Positions 47,667 to 56,089 of a DNA stretch of 64,000 bases are shown piece by piece. Where the stretch lies: the NCBI RefSeq assembly GCF_900103885.1, contig NZ_FNIM01000016.1, positions 1 through 64,000 on the forward strand. Reading direction: 5' to 3'. A program made the translations under genes and the position numbers. The notes beneath the pieces are model-generated. The model ran no database searches. It had not been told where the DNA came from and saw nothing but the letters and a program-made list of their open reading frames with translations. The stretch's first letter is position 1. Every line of letters begins with the position of its first letter. Origin of the DNA: Actinomyces ruminicola. Lineage in GTDB: Bacteria; Actinomycetota; Actinomycetes; Actinomycetales; Actinomycetaceae.

Positions 47667-47693
47667 GCGCCACTCGCTGTCACCTGGACAGTT

Positions 47694-47725
47694 CGCCCCG
47701 TCCCGGTTCACCCCGGGGCGGGGCG
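47694..47725 (+). terminator. Terminator of etfBA
   Basis: CGCCCCGTCCCGG pairs with CCGGGGCGGGGCG with one mismatch around a short loop, 27 nt after the etfA stop. There is no T-run. Confidence 0.75.
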
Positions 47726-47734
47726 CCTTCATGC

Positions 47735-47772
47735 GCCGAGATCGGTAGAAGTAACGTGCCGAAATCGGTTGA
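47735..47772 (-). repeat. 23-bp repeat family, locus C (two units)
   Basis: GCCGAGATCGGTAGAAGTAA and CGTGCCGAAATCGGTTGATG lie 9 nt after the etfBA terminator hairpin. The orientation is opposite to the array at 43218. Confidence 0.85.
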
Positions 47773-47874
47773 TGTGGCGGAGTGTGTGTATTCCCGCGCA
47801 ACCCGTGGTGGGCCTGGGGCTGGTCGGCGCGCCGGGGCGGAGCTTGTTGACTTCCGCAGGCTGCATGTGTCACT

Positions 47875-47892
47875 GTACTAGTGCAGTAATAC
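47875..47892 (+). promoter_or_regulatory. Candidate GntR operator upstream of the ABC operon
   Basis: GTACTA-GTGCAG-TAATAC is an inverted repeat with one mismatch, 70 bp before the GntR start and 22 bp downstream of a TTGACT hexamer (47847-47852). YtrA-type regulators usually bind such sites in their own promoter. The spacing of promoter boxes is not ideal. Confidence 0.45.
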
Positions 47893-47962
47893 AGATGGTC
47901 TTCCGGCCGCCTGTCCGCTGCGCTCATGAGCACACCCGCCCACCCACCAGAGGGGAGGTCTC

Positions 47963-48358
47963 GTGGACCTTGACGGCTCCCGGCCGATCTGGCTGCAGCT
48001 GGTCGACGACTTCCGTCTGCGAATCGTCACCGGCGCTTGGCCGATAGGCGCACGGATACCCAGCGTGCGCGAACTGGCCATGCAGTCCGGCGTCAACCCC
48101 AACACCGTCCAACGCGCACTGACCGAACTCGATCGCACCGGGCTCACCGGCGCCGAGCGGACTGCCGGCCGCTTCGTGACGGCGGACACCGCCGTCGTCG
48201 ACGCCGTCCGCCGGGAGCTTGCCACCGGCGCCACCGACACCTTCATCGCCGCCCTCACCGCCGTCGGCATGGACCTGACGCAGGCCACGGCGCTCCTGCA
48301 GGAGCGCTGGATCGACTGCACCTCCGTGCCTCCGGCAGACAAAGGAGAAACCTCATGA
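47963..48358 (+). CDS. GntR-family regulator (YtrA type) of an ABC operon
   Basis: This 131-residue protein has a winged helix with PIWLQLVDDFRLRIVTGAWP, VRELAMQSGVNPNTVQRALT and a short helical tail ending WIDCTSVPPADKGE. There is no effector domain, as in YtrA regulators, which repress their own operon and respond to cell-envelope-active compounds. GTG 47963 has GGGGAGG upstream. The stop overlaps the ATPase start by 4 nt. Confidence 0.9.
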   Translation: MDLDGSRPIWLQLVDDFRLRIVTGAWPIGARIPSVRELAMQSGVNPNTVQRALTELDRTGLTGAERTAGRFVTADTAVVDAVRRELATGATDTFIAALTAVGMDLTQATALLQERWIDCTSVPPADKGETS

Positions 48359-49119
48359 CTCGGCATCCATCGGCCCGGCCGACCCCCGCGGCGCGCTTCA
48401 CCTCCGTCCCCATCCCGGACGGGGCTGAGCCGCTGATCCGAATCTCGCACCTGACCAAGGCCTACCGCGGACGCCCCGCCCTGGCGGACCTGACCCTGCA
48501 CCTGCCCGCGGGCCGGATCGTCGGGCTCATGGGCTCCAACGGCTCGGGCAAGACCACCCTGCTGAAGATCCTGGCCGGACTGCTGTCCGAGTACGACGGC
48601 CGGGTACGCATAGGCGGGCATGCGCCCGGGCCGGAGTCGAAGGCGCTGGTCGCCTTCCTGCCCGACGCCGACTTCCTGGCCTCGGGGCTCAAGGCCGAGC
48701 AGGCCATCGCCATGTTCGCCCGGCTCTTCCCCGACTTCGACGCCGACCGGGCGCGCGAGCTCGTCGACTTCTTCGGCCTGCCGAAGGACCGTAGCCTGAA
48801 GGAGATGAGCAAGGGGATGGGGGAGAAACTGCGCGTCAGTCTGGTCATGGCCCGCCGCGCCCGCGTATACCTGCTGGACGAGCCCATCTCCGGGGTGGAT
48901 CCGGCCGCGCGCGACGTGATCCTAAGCGGCGTTCTGCGCAACTTCGACCCCGAGGCGCTGATGGTCATCTCCACCCACCTGATCGCCGACGTGGAGCCGA
49001 TCGTCGACTCCGTCGTCTTCCTCAAGGACGGACGCCTGCTGCTGGCGGGCGACGCCGATGACCTGCGCCAGGCTCACGGCATGAGCCTGGACGCCCTGTT
49101 TAGGAAGGAGTACCACTGA
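48355..49119 (+). CDS. ABC transporter ATP-binding protein
   Basis: This 254-residue ATPase has Walker A GSNGSGKTT, a degenerate signature MSKGMGEKLRV, Walker B VYLLDEPISGVDP and the switch His in ISTHL. It belongs to the short exporter-type ATPases that follow YtrA regulators. AAAGGAG precedes the ATG, which overlaps the regulator stop. It pairs with the membrane protein that follows. Confidence 0.92.
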   Translation: MTRHPSARPTPAARFTSVPIPDGAEPLIRISHLTKAYRGRPALADLTLHLPAGRIVGLMGSNGSGKTTLLKILAGLLSEYDGRVRIGGHAPGPESKALVAFLPDADFLASGLKAEQAIAMFARLFPDFDADRARELVDFFGLPKDRSLKEMSKGMGEKLRVSLVMARRARVYLLDEPISGVDPAARDVILSGVLRNFDPEALMVISTHLIADVEPIVDSVVFLKDGRLLLAGDADDLRQAHGMSLDALFRKEYH

Positions 49120-49934
49120 TGCTGCGCACACTGCTGAATGAGGAGATCCGCTTTCTGGCGCCTATTCACCTGAAGATGCTCGGCATCTTCACGGTTTTCG
49201 GGCTGGTCTTCCTCGGAGTCACGTTCCTGGACCTGCCGGTTCTGAACGTCTTCGGAATGGTTGGCGCGGCAATCTCATTCATCCTGGCCATACCGGTGGT
49301 GCTCATCCACACTGCCTCTGAGTACTGGCAGTCCATGTACGGCTCGCGCGGCTACCTGACCCACGCGATCCCGGTGCGCGGGAGGCTGCTTTACGTCGCC
49401 AAGACCCTGTACGCCTTCGTGGCCGGTCTGGTGGCGGGATGCTTCACAGCGGTAGGCCTGCTGGTGACAGCCTGGGTGTCCGCGACGTCGCAAGGGCTGA
49501 GCGTAGGTGAGGTGCTCCAGCCCCTGCGTGAAATGCTGAACCTTGTGGGCACCGGCTGGGTGGTCGGATTCTTCGTTTACCTGATTGTGGAGCTCGCGTC
49601 CGTGATCGTGTGCGTGGCCGCGGTCATGAGCATCGGGGCGCAGGGGCGTTGGAACCACCTCGGCTTCGGGACGCCCGTGATCGGCTTCGTGGTGTTGTAC
49701 CTGGTGGCGCAGGTCCTGTCGATGCTGCTGCTGCTGACCGTGCCGGTCAGTCTCGAACTCGCCTCCGGGAATGTCGTAAACGCGTGGATGCTGCCGGACT
49801 TCATTGAGGCGGTGCGCACGGACAGCGACCCAACCGTGCTGGGGCTGGGATTCATCGCCGTGTGGCCACTGCTGGCGGTGGTGCTCTGGGCATGGGGCGT
49901 GCGTGCGATCGAGCGCCACACCTCCCTGCGCTGA
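49119..49934 (+). CDS. ABC exporter membrane subunit
   Basis: This 271-residue integral membrane protein has six hydrophobic segments and a soluble loop HTASEYWQSMYGSRGYLTHA near residue 65 that is typical of ABC-2-like permeases linked to YtrA operons. It overlaps the ATPase stop by 1 nt and AAGGAG lies just upstream. The substrate is unknown; peptide or lipid-targeting antibiotics are a reasonable guess from the regulator type. Confidence 0.8.
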   Translation: MLRTLLNEEIRFLAPIHLKMLGIFTVFGLVFLGVTFLDLPVLNVFGMVGAAISFILAIPVVLIHTASEYWQSMYGSRGYLTHAIPVRGRLLYVAKTLYAFVAGLVAGCFTAVGLLVTAWVSATSQGLSVGEVLQPLREMLNLVGTGWVVGFFVYLIVELASVIVCVAAVMSIGAQGRWNHLGFGTPVIGFVVLYLVAQVLSMLLLLTVPVSLELASGNVVNAWMLPDFIEAVRTDSDPTVLGLGFIAVWPLLAVVLWAWGVRAIERHTSLR

Positions 49935-49971
49935 GGCGCACCGCATACTGCGGCCGGGCCGGGCGCTCGGC

Positions 49972-51090
49972 TCAGGCGACCGTAGCCTGGGCCAGCACCC
50001 GGTCGCCGTCGTTCCCGCCGTAGACGACGACGCTCTGCCCGGCGGCCAGGCCGCGCAGGGGCTGTCGCAGGACGGCGTGCAGCGTGGCGGCGGTGGTGTC
50101 GACGGTCACGTCCGCGGGCACCGGGCGGCCGTGGGCGCGCACCTGTACGGTCACGTCCTGCCAGCCGGCGCCGTCGGGAAGCGGATCGGGTGAGTCCAGC
50201 AGCACCAGGTCCTTGCCATCGACCACGGTGCGCTGCAGCAGTTCGGCGGGGCCGACGACGACCTCATTGGTGCTCGGGCGCGTCTCTATGACGTAGCGCG
50301 GGCGGCCATCGGCGGCGGGGCGGGTCAGCCCCAGTCCCTTGCGCTGGCCGACGGTGAAGCCGAAGTAGCCGCCGTGGGTGCCGAGCACCTCGCCGTCGGG
50401 GGAGACGAGGTTGCCCTCCTGGGTACCGAGGCTGCGCTGCAGGAAGCCGCGGGTGTCGCCGTCGGCGACGAAGCAGATGTCGTAGGAGTCGGGCTTGTCC
50501 GCCACCGGCAGGCCACGGCCCTCGGCCTCCGCCCGCACCGCCGCCTTGGAGGGGGCGTCCCCGAGCGGGAACAGGGCGCGGGACAGGCCCTCGCGCCCGG
50601 AGACGGCCAGCACGTAGGACTGGTCCTTGGCTGCATCAGCGGCCCGATGCAGCTCCAAGGTGTTCGCCTCACCTGGGCGGCCGTCACTGGCGCCGCCACG
50701 CAGGCGGGCGTAGTGGCCGGTGACTACGGCGTCGAAGCCCAGGGACAGGCCGCGCTCCAGCAGCACGTCGAACTTGACCCGCTCGTTGCAGCGCACGCAC
50801 GGGTTGGGGGTGCGGCCGGCGCGGTACTCGGACAGGAAGTCGGCGACCACCCGGTCCTCGAACTCCTCGGACAGATCCCACACGTAGAAGGGGATGCCCA
50901 GGATCTCGGCGGCCCAGCGGGCGTCGCCGGCGTCCTCGATGGAGCAGCAGCCGCGGGCGCCGGAGCGTGTGGCGGCCCGGTTGCGGGTCAGCGCCATGTG
51001 CACGCCGACCACCTCGTGGCCGGCCTCGACGGCGCGCGCGGCGGCGACGGCGGAGTCGACTCCGCCGGACATGGTTGCCAGTACGCGCAC
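49972..51090 (-). CDS. mnmA: tRNA-specific 2-thiouridylase
   Basis: This 372-residue enzyme makes 2-thiouridine at the wobble base of Lys, Glu and Gln tRNAs. It has the ATP pyrophosphatase PP-loop [10 protein letters not shown] (7-16), the catalytic cysteines Cys 98 (NPCVRC) and Cys 206 (SYDICFV), and [14 protein letters not shown] 51090 has GGAAGGAG upstream. The sulfur donor gene iscS lies upstream on the same strand, with a 367-bp gap that contains a 23-bp repeat array. Confidence 0.95.
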   Translation of the reverse strand: MRVLATMSGGVDSAVAAARAVEAGHEVVGVHMALTRNRAATRSGARGCCSIEDAGDARWAAEILGIPFYVWDLSEEFEDRVVADFLSEYRAGRTPNPCVRCNERVKFDVLLERGLSLGFDAVVTGHYARLRGGASDGRPGEANTLELHRAADAAKDQSYVLAVSGREGLSRALFPLGDAPSKAAVRAEAEGRGLPVADKPDSYDICFVADGDTRGFLQRSLGTQEGNLVSPDGEVLGTHGGYFGFTVGQRKGLGLTRPAADGRPRYVIETRPSTNEVVVGPAELLQRTVVDGKDLVLLDSPDPLPDGAGWQDVTVQVRAHGRPVPADVTVDTTAATLHAVLRQPLRGLAAGQSVVVYGGNDGDRVLAQATVA

Positions 51091-51326
51091 GTGCGCTCCT
51101 TCCGCTTCGCTCTCCTTGGCGCCCGAGTGGGCGTAGGCAGCCTACCGCCGGGGCCTAGGCGCCGGATTGTTGGGCTGGACACTGGGCAACCGTGGGCATC
51201 AGTCTGCCCAGTCGGTTCCTATTGGCACTTACGGGTGGTTTCGGCCGGGTCGATGAGACGGGGGAGGCGGCAGGGCGTGGTCCGCGATGTTGCACTTGAT
51301 GCAGACAACGTCCTGTTCCACATCTA
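51091..51326. other. iscS-mnmA spacer, part next to mnmA
   Basis: This is non-coding DNA between mnmA and the repeat array. Apart from the mnmA Shine-Dalgarno, nothing is recognised. Frames crossing the region lack composition typical of genes. Confidence 0.4.
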
Positions 51327-51408
51327 CCGATCTGGGCACGTAACTTCTACCGATCTCGGCGGTCATATCTACCGATCTGGGCACGTGACTTCTACCGATC
51401 TCGGCGAG
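51327..51408 (+). repeat. 23-bp repeat family, locus D (four units)
   Basis: Units begin at 51327, 51350, 51372 and 51395. Units 1 and 3 open CCGATCTGGGCACGT, units 2 and 4 CCGATCTCGGCG, so two variants alternate with a period of 45 bp. The second unit is 22 bp. The array sits inside the iscS-mnmA transcription unit, 50 bp after the iscS stop. Confidence 0.92.
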
Positions 51409-51457
51409 GGGGACGGTGACGGTCTGCGGGCGGCCCGCTGCCAACCGCTGCCACCCG

Positions 51458-52696
51458 CTACGCGCGCAGCGTGCCGCGGCGCTGCCGCGCCCGGCGGGCG
51501 GTGCGCACGGCATCGGGCAGGGCCGCCAGCAGGCGCTCCACATCCGCGGCGCGCGTCTCCCTACCCATGGAGCAGCGCAGCGTCGCCCGCGCCGCCTCCT
51601 CCCCGTAACCCATCGCCAGCATGACGTGGCTCGGCCGGGAGACCCCCGCATGGCAGGCCGACCCGGCCGACACGTCGATGCCCGCCATGTCCAAGGCCAT
51701 CAGCAGCGCCTCGGCGTCGGCGTCCTCCACCCACAGGTGGGCCGTGCCCGGCAGGTGCGCCGCCGAGTCGGGCAGGGTCGCGCGCACGCCCGCCAGCGCC
51801 GTCGCCCCCGCCAGGAGGTGCTTACGCAGCCCCTCCAGCCGGGCCGCCTCCGCCGCCTGCTCGAAGACAGCCAGCTCCACGGCCAGCGCCAGCGCCCGCG
51901 CCCCGACCACGTCCTGCGTGCCCGAGCGCAGCCCGCGCTCCTGACGTCCGCCCCCCATCGGCGCCACCAGCGTGAAGTCGCGCCGCGCAATCAGCGCGCC
52001 AACGCCCACCGGCGCCCCGAGCTTGTGCCCACTGAGCGACAGCGCATCCAGACCCCAGCCGTGAAAGTCCAGCGGCACCCGGCCCACCGCCGCCACCGCA
52101 TCGGTGTGCACCGGCACGTACCCGTCCGCCCCCGGCCGCTCAGTCCCGGTCTCCGCGCGCACCGCCGCCACGATCCCGGCCAGGTCCTGCACCGCCCCGG
52201 TCTCGTTATTCGCCGCCATCACGCTCAGCAGGCAGGCCCCGCCCGCCAGCGCCGGCCCGAGGGCGGCGGCCTGAACCCGGCCCGCGCCGTCCACGGGCAA
52301 CAGCGCGTGCTCGGCCCCCAGCTGCGCCGCCGCCGTGCGCGCACCGTCCAACACCGCCGGGTGCTCAACCGGGGAGGTAACTACCCGCGGACGCCCCACC
52401 CCGGCGGCACGGGCCGCCAGCACCCGCCCGGCCACGGCCAGCGCGTCGGCCTCCGTGCCGCCACCGGTGAAGATCACCTCGTGCGGGTCCACGCCCAGCG
52501 CCGCCGCCAGCCGGGAGCGCGCCTGCGCCAGCAGCGCCCCTGCCCGCCGCCCCGAGGCGTGCTGCGCCGCCGGATTCGCCCACCCGCCCAGACCCTCGGC
52601 CAGATCTCCGGCGACCTGCGCGGCCACCTCCGCCCGCACGGGCGTGGTGGCGGCGTGGTCGAGGTAGACGCGCGCGGCAGCAGTCCCGGAAATCAT
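51458..52696 (-). CDS. Cysteine desulfurase (IscS/NifS type)
   Basis: This 412-residue class V aminotransferase has the PLP lysine in LSLSGHKLGAP (Lys 225), the cofactor-binding HTDAVAAVG, and the persulfide Cys 348 in DVSAGSACHAGVSRPSHVM. It takes sulfur from cysteine for tRNA thiolation and Fe-S clusters. It lies directly upstream of mnmA, to which it most likely passes sulfur. The ATG has no Shine-Dalgarno; TACGCT ends 6 nt upstream, suggesting a leaderless message. Confidence 0.93.
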   Translation of the reverse strand: MISGTAAARVYLDHAATTPVRAEVAAQVAGDLAEGLGGWANPAAQHASGRRAGALLAQARSRLAAALGVDPHEVIFTGGGTEADALAVAGRVLAARAAGVGRPRVVTSPVEHPAVLDGARTAAAQLGAEHALLPVDGAGRVQAAALGPALAGGACLLSVMAANNETGAVQDLAGIVAAVRAETGTERPGADGYVPVHTDAVAAVGRVPLDFHGWGLDALSLSGHKLGAPVGVGALIARRDFTLVAPMGGGRQERGLRSGTQDVVGARALALAVELAVFEQAAEAARLEGLRKHLLAGATALAGVRATLPDSAAHLPGTAHLWVEDADAEALLMALDMAGIDVSAGSACHAGVSRPSHVMLAMGYGEEAARATLRCSMGRETRAADVERLLAALPDAVRTARRARQRRGTLRA

Positions 52697-52702
52697 GGCG
52701 GC

Positions 52703-52708
52703 AGCGTA
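52703..52708 (-). promoter_or_regulatory. -10 box of leaderless cysteine desulfurase transcript
   Basis: TACGCT on the minus strand with 6 nt (GCCGCC) to the ATG at 52696. It is back to back with the TAGGCT box of nudC, 26 bp away. Confidence 0.55.
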
Positions 52709-52734
52709 TCCGCCCCGGCCCAGCCGACCGCGCC

Positions 52735-52740
52735 TAGGCT
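52735..52740 (+). promoter_or_regulatory. -10 box of leaderless nudC transcript
   Basis: TAGGCT with 6 nt (GCCCTC) to the ATG at 52747 and no Shine-Dalgarno sequence. Confidence 0.55.
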
Positions 52741-52746
52741 GCCCTC

Positions 52747-53886
52747 ATGTCCTCCACACCGCCGTCCGACCCCGCAGAGGCGACCCCCGCCAATACCACG
52801 CCGACCGCCCGCTCCCTGTCGCGCACCACCACCGACCGTGACGCCGAGCGCCGGAGCCGGCCCGACCTGATCGCCACCCTCACCGCCGACCCCGCCACGC
52901 GCCTGCTGCTGGTGGACGCCCGCGGCCGCATCGCCCTGGACGCCCCGGCCACTGCCGCGGACCTGCCCGACGACGGGCTGGCCCCCGCCACCCCGCACGA
53001 CCGCGACGCCGCCGTCTGGCGCCCCGGCCGCGCCGATGCCGCTGATGCCCCCGCTGCCGCCCGCCCCCGGCTCGCACCCCTGACCGCCGCCGACCTCGAC
53101 GCCACCGGCCTGACCCGCTTCTACCTGGGCCGCGAACAGGGCAACGGCATCGGCGACGCCGCCGGGGCGTCCTGGCTGGCCGTCGTCGTCCCCGCCGACG
53201 ACCTCGCCGCACCCACCGATGCCGAGGGCGCCGGCCACCCCCACCCCTCCCTCAGCGCGGCCCTGGAGCGCTACCCGCTGTCCGCCCTGCGGGCGGTCGG
53301 CGCCGATCTGGACGCCCACGACGCCGGCCTGGCCACCCCCGCCAGCGCCCTGGCCGCCTGGCACGCCCGCTCCGGCTTCTGCCCCCTGTGCGGCGGCCGC
53401 ACCCAGATCACGCAGGCCGGCTGGGCCCGCCGCTGCACCAGCTGCGACGCCCTGAGCTTCCCGCGCACCGACCCGGCCGTCATCATGGCCGTCACCGACG
53501 ACGCCGACCGCATCGTCCTGGTTCACGGCGCCTCCTGGGACCAGCACCGCTATTCCACCGTCGCCGGCTTCGTGGAGGCGGGAGAGTCCGCAGAGGCCGC
53601 CGTAGTCCGCGAGGTGGCAGAGGAGACCGGGTTGAAGGTGGCCAGCGTTGAGTTCGTCGCCAGCCAGCCCTGGCCCTTCCCCCGCTCCCTCATGCTCGGC
53701 TACCGCGCCCGCCTGGCACCCGGAGAGCACCTGGCCCGCCCCGACGGCAACGAGGTCACCGACGCCGTCGTCCTCAGCCGCGCCGAACTCGCCGCGGCCA
53801 TCGCCGCCGGCACCGTCGCCCTGCCCGGCCCCACCTCCATCGCCCGGATGCTGATCGAGGACTGGTACGGCGGCCCCATCGGCTGA
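52747..53886 (+). CDS. nudC: NAD+ diphosphatase (NudC-type Nudix hydrolase)
   Basis: This 379-residue Nudix enzyme has a zinc ribbon (Cys 212, 215, 230, 233: FCPLCG and CTSC), the Nudix box GFVEAGESAEAAVVREVAEE-TGL at 274-296, and the NADH-pyrophosphatase motif SQPWPFPRS. It cleaves NAD(H) to NMN and AMP and may also remove NAD caps from RNA. Longer than E. coli NudC (257) because of an N-terminal domain, as in mycobacteria. It is divergent from the cysteine desulfurase gene and starts the conserved block shared with the Rv3199c-Rv3193c region of mycobacteria. Confidence 0.93.
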   Translation: MSSTPPSDPAEATPANTTPTARSLSRTTTDRDAERRSRPDLIATLTADPATRLLLVDARGRIALDAPATAADLPDDGLAPATPHDRDAAVWRPGRADAADAPAAARPRLAPLTAADLDATGLTRFYLGREQGNGIGDAAGASWLAVVVPADDLAAPTDAEGAGHPHPSLSAALERYPLSALRAVGADLDAHDAGLATPASALAAWHARSGFCPLCGGRTQITQAGWARRCTSCDALSFPRTDPAVIMAVTDDADRIVLVHGASWDQHRYSTVAGFVEAGESAEAAVVREVAEETGLKVASVEFVASQPWPFPRSLMLGYRARLAPGEHLARPDGNEVTDAVVLSRAELAAAIAAGTVALPGPTSIARMLIEDWYGGPIG

Positions 53887-53968
53887 CGGCCCACTCATGC
53901 GGCTTGGGGCGGCCGGTGCGCACGGCCCCGGTCAATCGTGTCGGATGGACGTGGCAGGCTGGACGCTG

Positions 53969-56089
53969 ATGAACGACCACGCCCCGGCACCCGACGCCCC
54001 GCGCCCCGCGGGCACGCCCGGCACTCTGCCCAGCCCCGCCCAGCTGCTCGACGCCCTCGACCCCGACCAGCGGCAGGTGGCCGAGCACCTCGAGGGGGCC
54101 CTGTGCGTGCTGGCCGGCGCCGGCACCGGCAAGACCCGGGCGATCACCTACCGGATCGCTCACGGGGTGGCGGTGGGCGCCTACCAGCCCACCCAGGTCC
54201 TCGCCGTCACCTTCACCGCCCGCGCCGCCGGGGAGATGCGCTCGCGCCTGACCGACCTGGGGGTGCACGGCGCCCAGGCCCGCACCTTCCACTCCGCCGC
54301 CCTGCGGCAGCTGACCTACTTCTGGCCCACCGCCATCGGCGGGCGCCGCCACGAGATCGAGCGGCACAAGGGCCGCCTGGTGGGCACCGCCGCCCACCGC
54401 CTGGGCCTGGCCACCGACCGCGCCCTGATTCGCGACCTGGCCGCCGAGGTCGAATGGGCCAAGGTCACCATGACCCTGCCGGAGGACTACGCCCAGGCCG
54501 CCGCCGCCCAAGGACGCGTCGGCGTCGGTGACCTCGACCCGGCCACCGTCGCCCGGCTGCTGGCCGTCTACGAGGAGGTCAAGGCGGAGCGCGGCGTGAT
54601 CGACTTCGAGGACGTGCTGCTGCTCATGGTCGGCATCCTCAAGGACCGCGAGGACATCGCCGCCCAGATCCGCGGGCAGTACAAGCACTTCGTGGTCGAC
54701 GAGTACCAGGACGTCTCCCCGCTCCAGCAGCGGCTGCTGGACCTGTGGCTCGGGCGGCGCCGCCAGCTGTGCGTGGTCGGCGACGTCTCCCAGACCATCT
54801 ACTCCTTCACCGGCGCCACCCCCGAATACCTCACCGGCTTCGCCTCCCGCTACGACGGCGCCCGCACCGTGCGGCTGAGCCGCGACTACCGCTCCACCCC
54901 GCAGGTGGTGTCGCTGGCCAACCGGGTGCTGTCGCGCTCGCGGCGCGGCGCCGGCGCCCCGGCCCTGCCCGCCGGGGCGGTGCAGCTGCATGCGCAGCGG
55001 CCCTCCGGCCCGGCCGTGCGCTTCGAGGCCTACGACGACGACGCCGCCGAGGCCGTCGGTGTGGTGGCCCAGGTGCAGCGGCTGCAGGCGGCGGGGGTGC
55101 CGCTGTCGGAGATCGCCGTCCTGTACCGCACCAACTCCCAGTCCGAGGTGATCGAGCAGGCGCTGGCCGACGCCGGCATCGGCTACCTCGTGCGCGGCGG
55201 CGAGCGCTTCTTCGAACGCGAGGAGGTCAAGCGCGCCATGGTGCTGCTGCGGGCCGCCGCCCGCGCCGAGCGCGCCCAGCTGACCGGTGACCCCGGCGCG
55301 GACGCCCGCATGGTGCTGGCCAGGGAGGGCTGGAGCGAGCACCCGCCCGCCGCCCGCGGCGCCATGCGCGAGCGCTGGGACTCCGTGAACGCGATCGTGG
55401 AGCTGGCCGACCAGCTCGGCGAGCGCCGCGGCACCGACCTGGAGGGGCTGGTGGCCGAACTGACCGCCCGCGCGGACGCGCAGAACGCCCCCACCGTCGA
55501 CGGCGTCACCCTGTCCTCCCTGCACGCCGCCAAGGGCCTGGAATGGGATGCGGTGCTGCTGATCGGTGCCTGCGAGGGCCTGCTGCCGATCTCCCTGGCG
55601 GAGGGCCCCGCCGCGATCGAGGAGGAACGGCGTCTGCTGTATGTGGGCGTCACCCGCGCCCGCGAGCACCTGGTCATCTCCTATGCGCGTGCCCGCAACC
55701 CCGGCGGCCGCGCCGCCCGCAAGCCCTCCCGCTTCCTGGACGGCATCTGGCCCACCGACGCCGATGCCCCCGCGCGGCGCCGCGCCGGCTCCGGCAGTGG
55801 GGCGCGGGCGCGCGCCAAGCAGGCGGCCGCCGACTTCGAGGCCGAGAACGACCCGGCGACGGTGGCCCTGTTCGAGCAGCTGCGCGCCTGGCGGGCGCAG
55901 ATCGCCAGGGAGGGGTCGAAGCCCGCCTACACCGTGTTCGCCGATGCCACCCTGCGCTCGATCGCCATCGTCAAACCGACCGTGCTGCCCCAGCTGTCCC
56001 TGATCCGGGGAGTCGGCGCCGTCAAGCTCAGGGATTACGGGGCCGACGTGCTGCGGATCGTGCGCGAGTTCAGTTCCGGGGATCAGTGA
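53969..56089 (+). CDS. uvrD2: UvrD2-like SF1 DNA helicase with C-terminal HRDC domain
   Basis: This 706-residue 3'-5' helicase has Walker A LAGAGTGKTRAITYR, motif Ia VTFTARAAGEMRSRL, motif II VVDEYQDVSPLQQRL, motif III GDVSQTIYSFTGA, motif V TLSSLHAAKGLEWDAVLLIG and motif VI RLLYVGVTRAREHL. The C-terminal 80 residues (FEQLRAWRAQIAREGSKPAY..) form an HRDC domain, the mark of the actinobacterial UvrD2 type. It unwinds DNA in repair and replication. Two in-frame starts exist (53945 and 53969); neither has a strong Shine-Dalgarno, and 53969 is taken. Its end overlaps the convergent next gene by 7 nt. Confidence 0.9.
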   Translation: MNDHAPAPDAPRPAGTPGTLPSPAQLLDALDPDQRQVAEHLEGALCVLAGAGTGKTRAITYRIAHGVAVGAYQPTQVLAVTFTARAAGEMRSRLTDLGVHGAQARTFHSAALRQLTYFWPTAIGGRRHEIERHKGRLVGTAAHRLGLATDRALIRDLAAEVEWAKVTMTLPEDYAQAAAAQGRVGVGDLDPATVARLLAVYEEVKAERGVIDFEDVLLLMVGILKDREDIAAQIRGQYKHFVVDEYQDVSPLQQRLLDLWLGRRRQLCVVGDVSQTIYSFTGATPEYLTGFASRYDGARTVRLSRDYRSTPQVVSLANRVLSRSRRGAGAPALPAGAVQLHAQRPSGPAVRFEAYDDDAAEAVGVVAQVQRLQAAGVPLSEIAVLYRTNSQSEVIEQALADAGIGYLVRGGERFFEREEVKRAMVLLRAAARAERAQLTGDPGADARMVLAREGWSEHPPAARGAMRERWDSVNAIVELADQLGERRGTDLEGLVAELTARADAQNAPTVDGVTLSSLHAAKGLEWDAVLLIGACEGLLPISLAEGPAAIEEERRLLYVGVTRAREHLVISYARARNPGGRAARKPSRFLDGIWPTDADAPARRRAGSGSGARARAKQAAADFEAENDPATVALFEQLRAWRAQIAREGSKPAYTVFADATLRSIAIVKPTVLPQLSLIRGVGAVKLRDYGADVLRIVREFSSGDQ

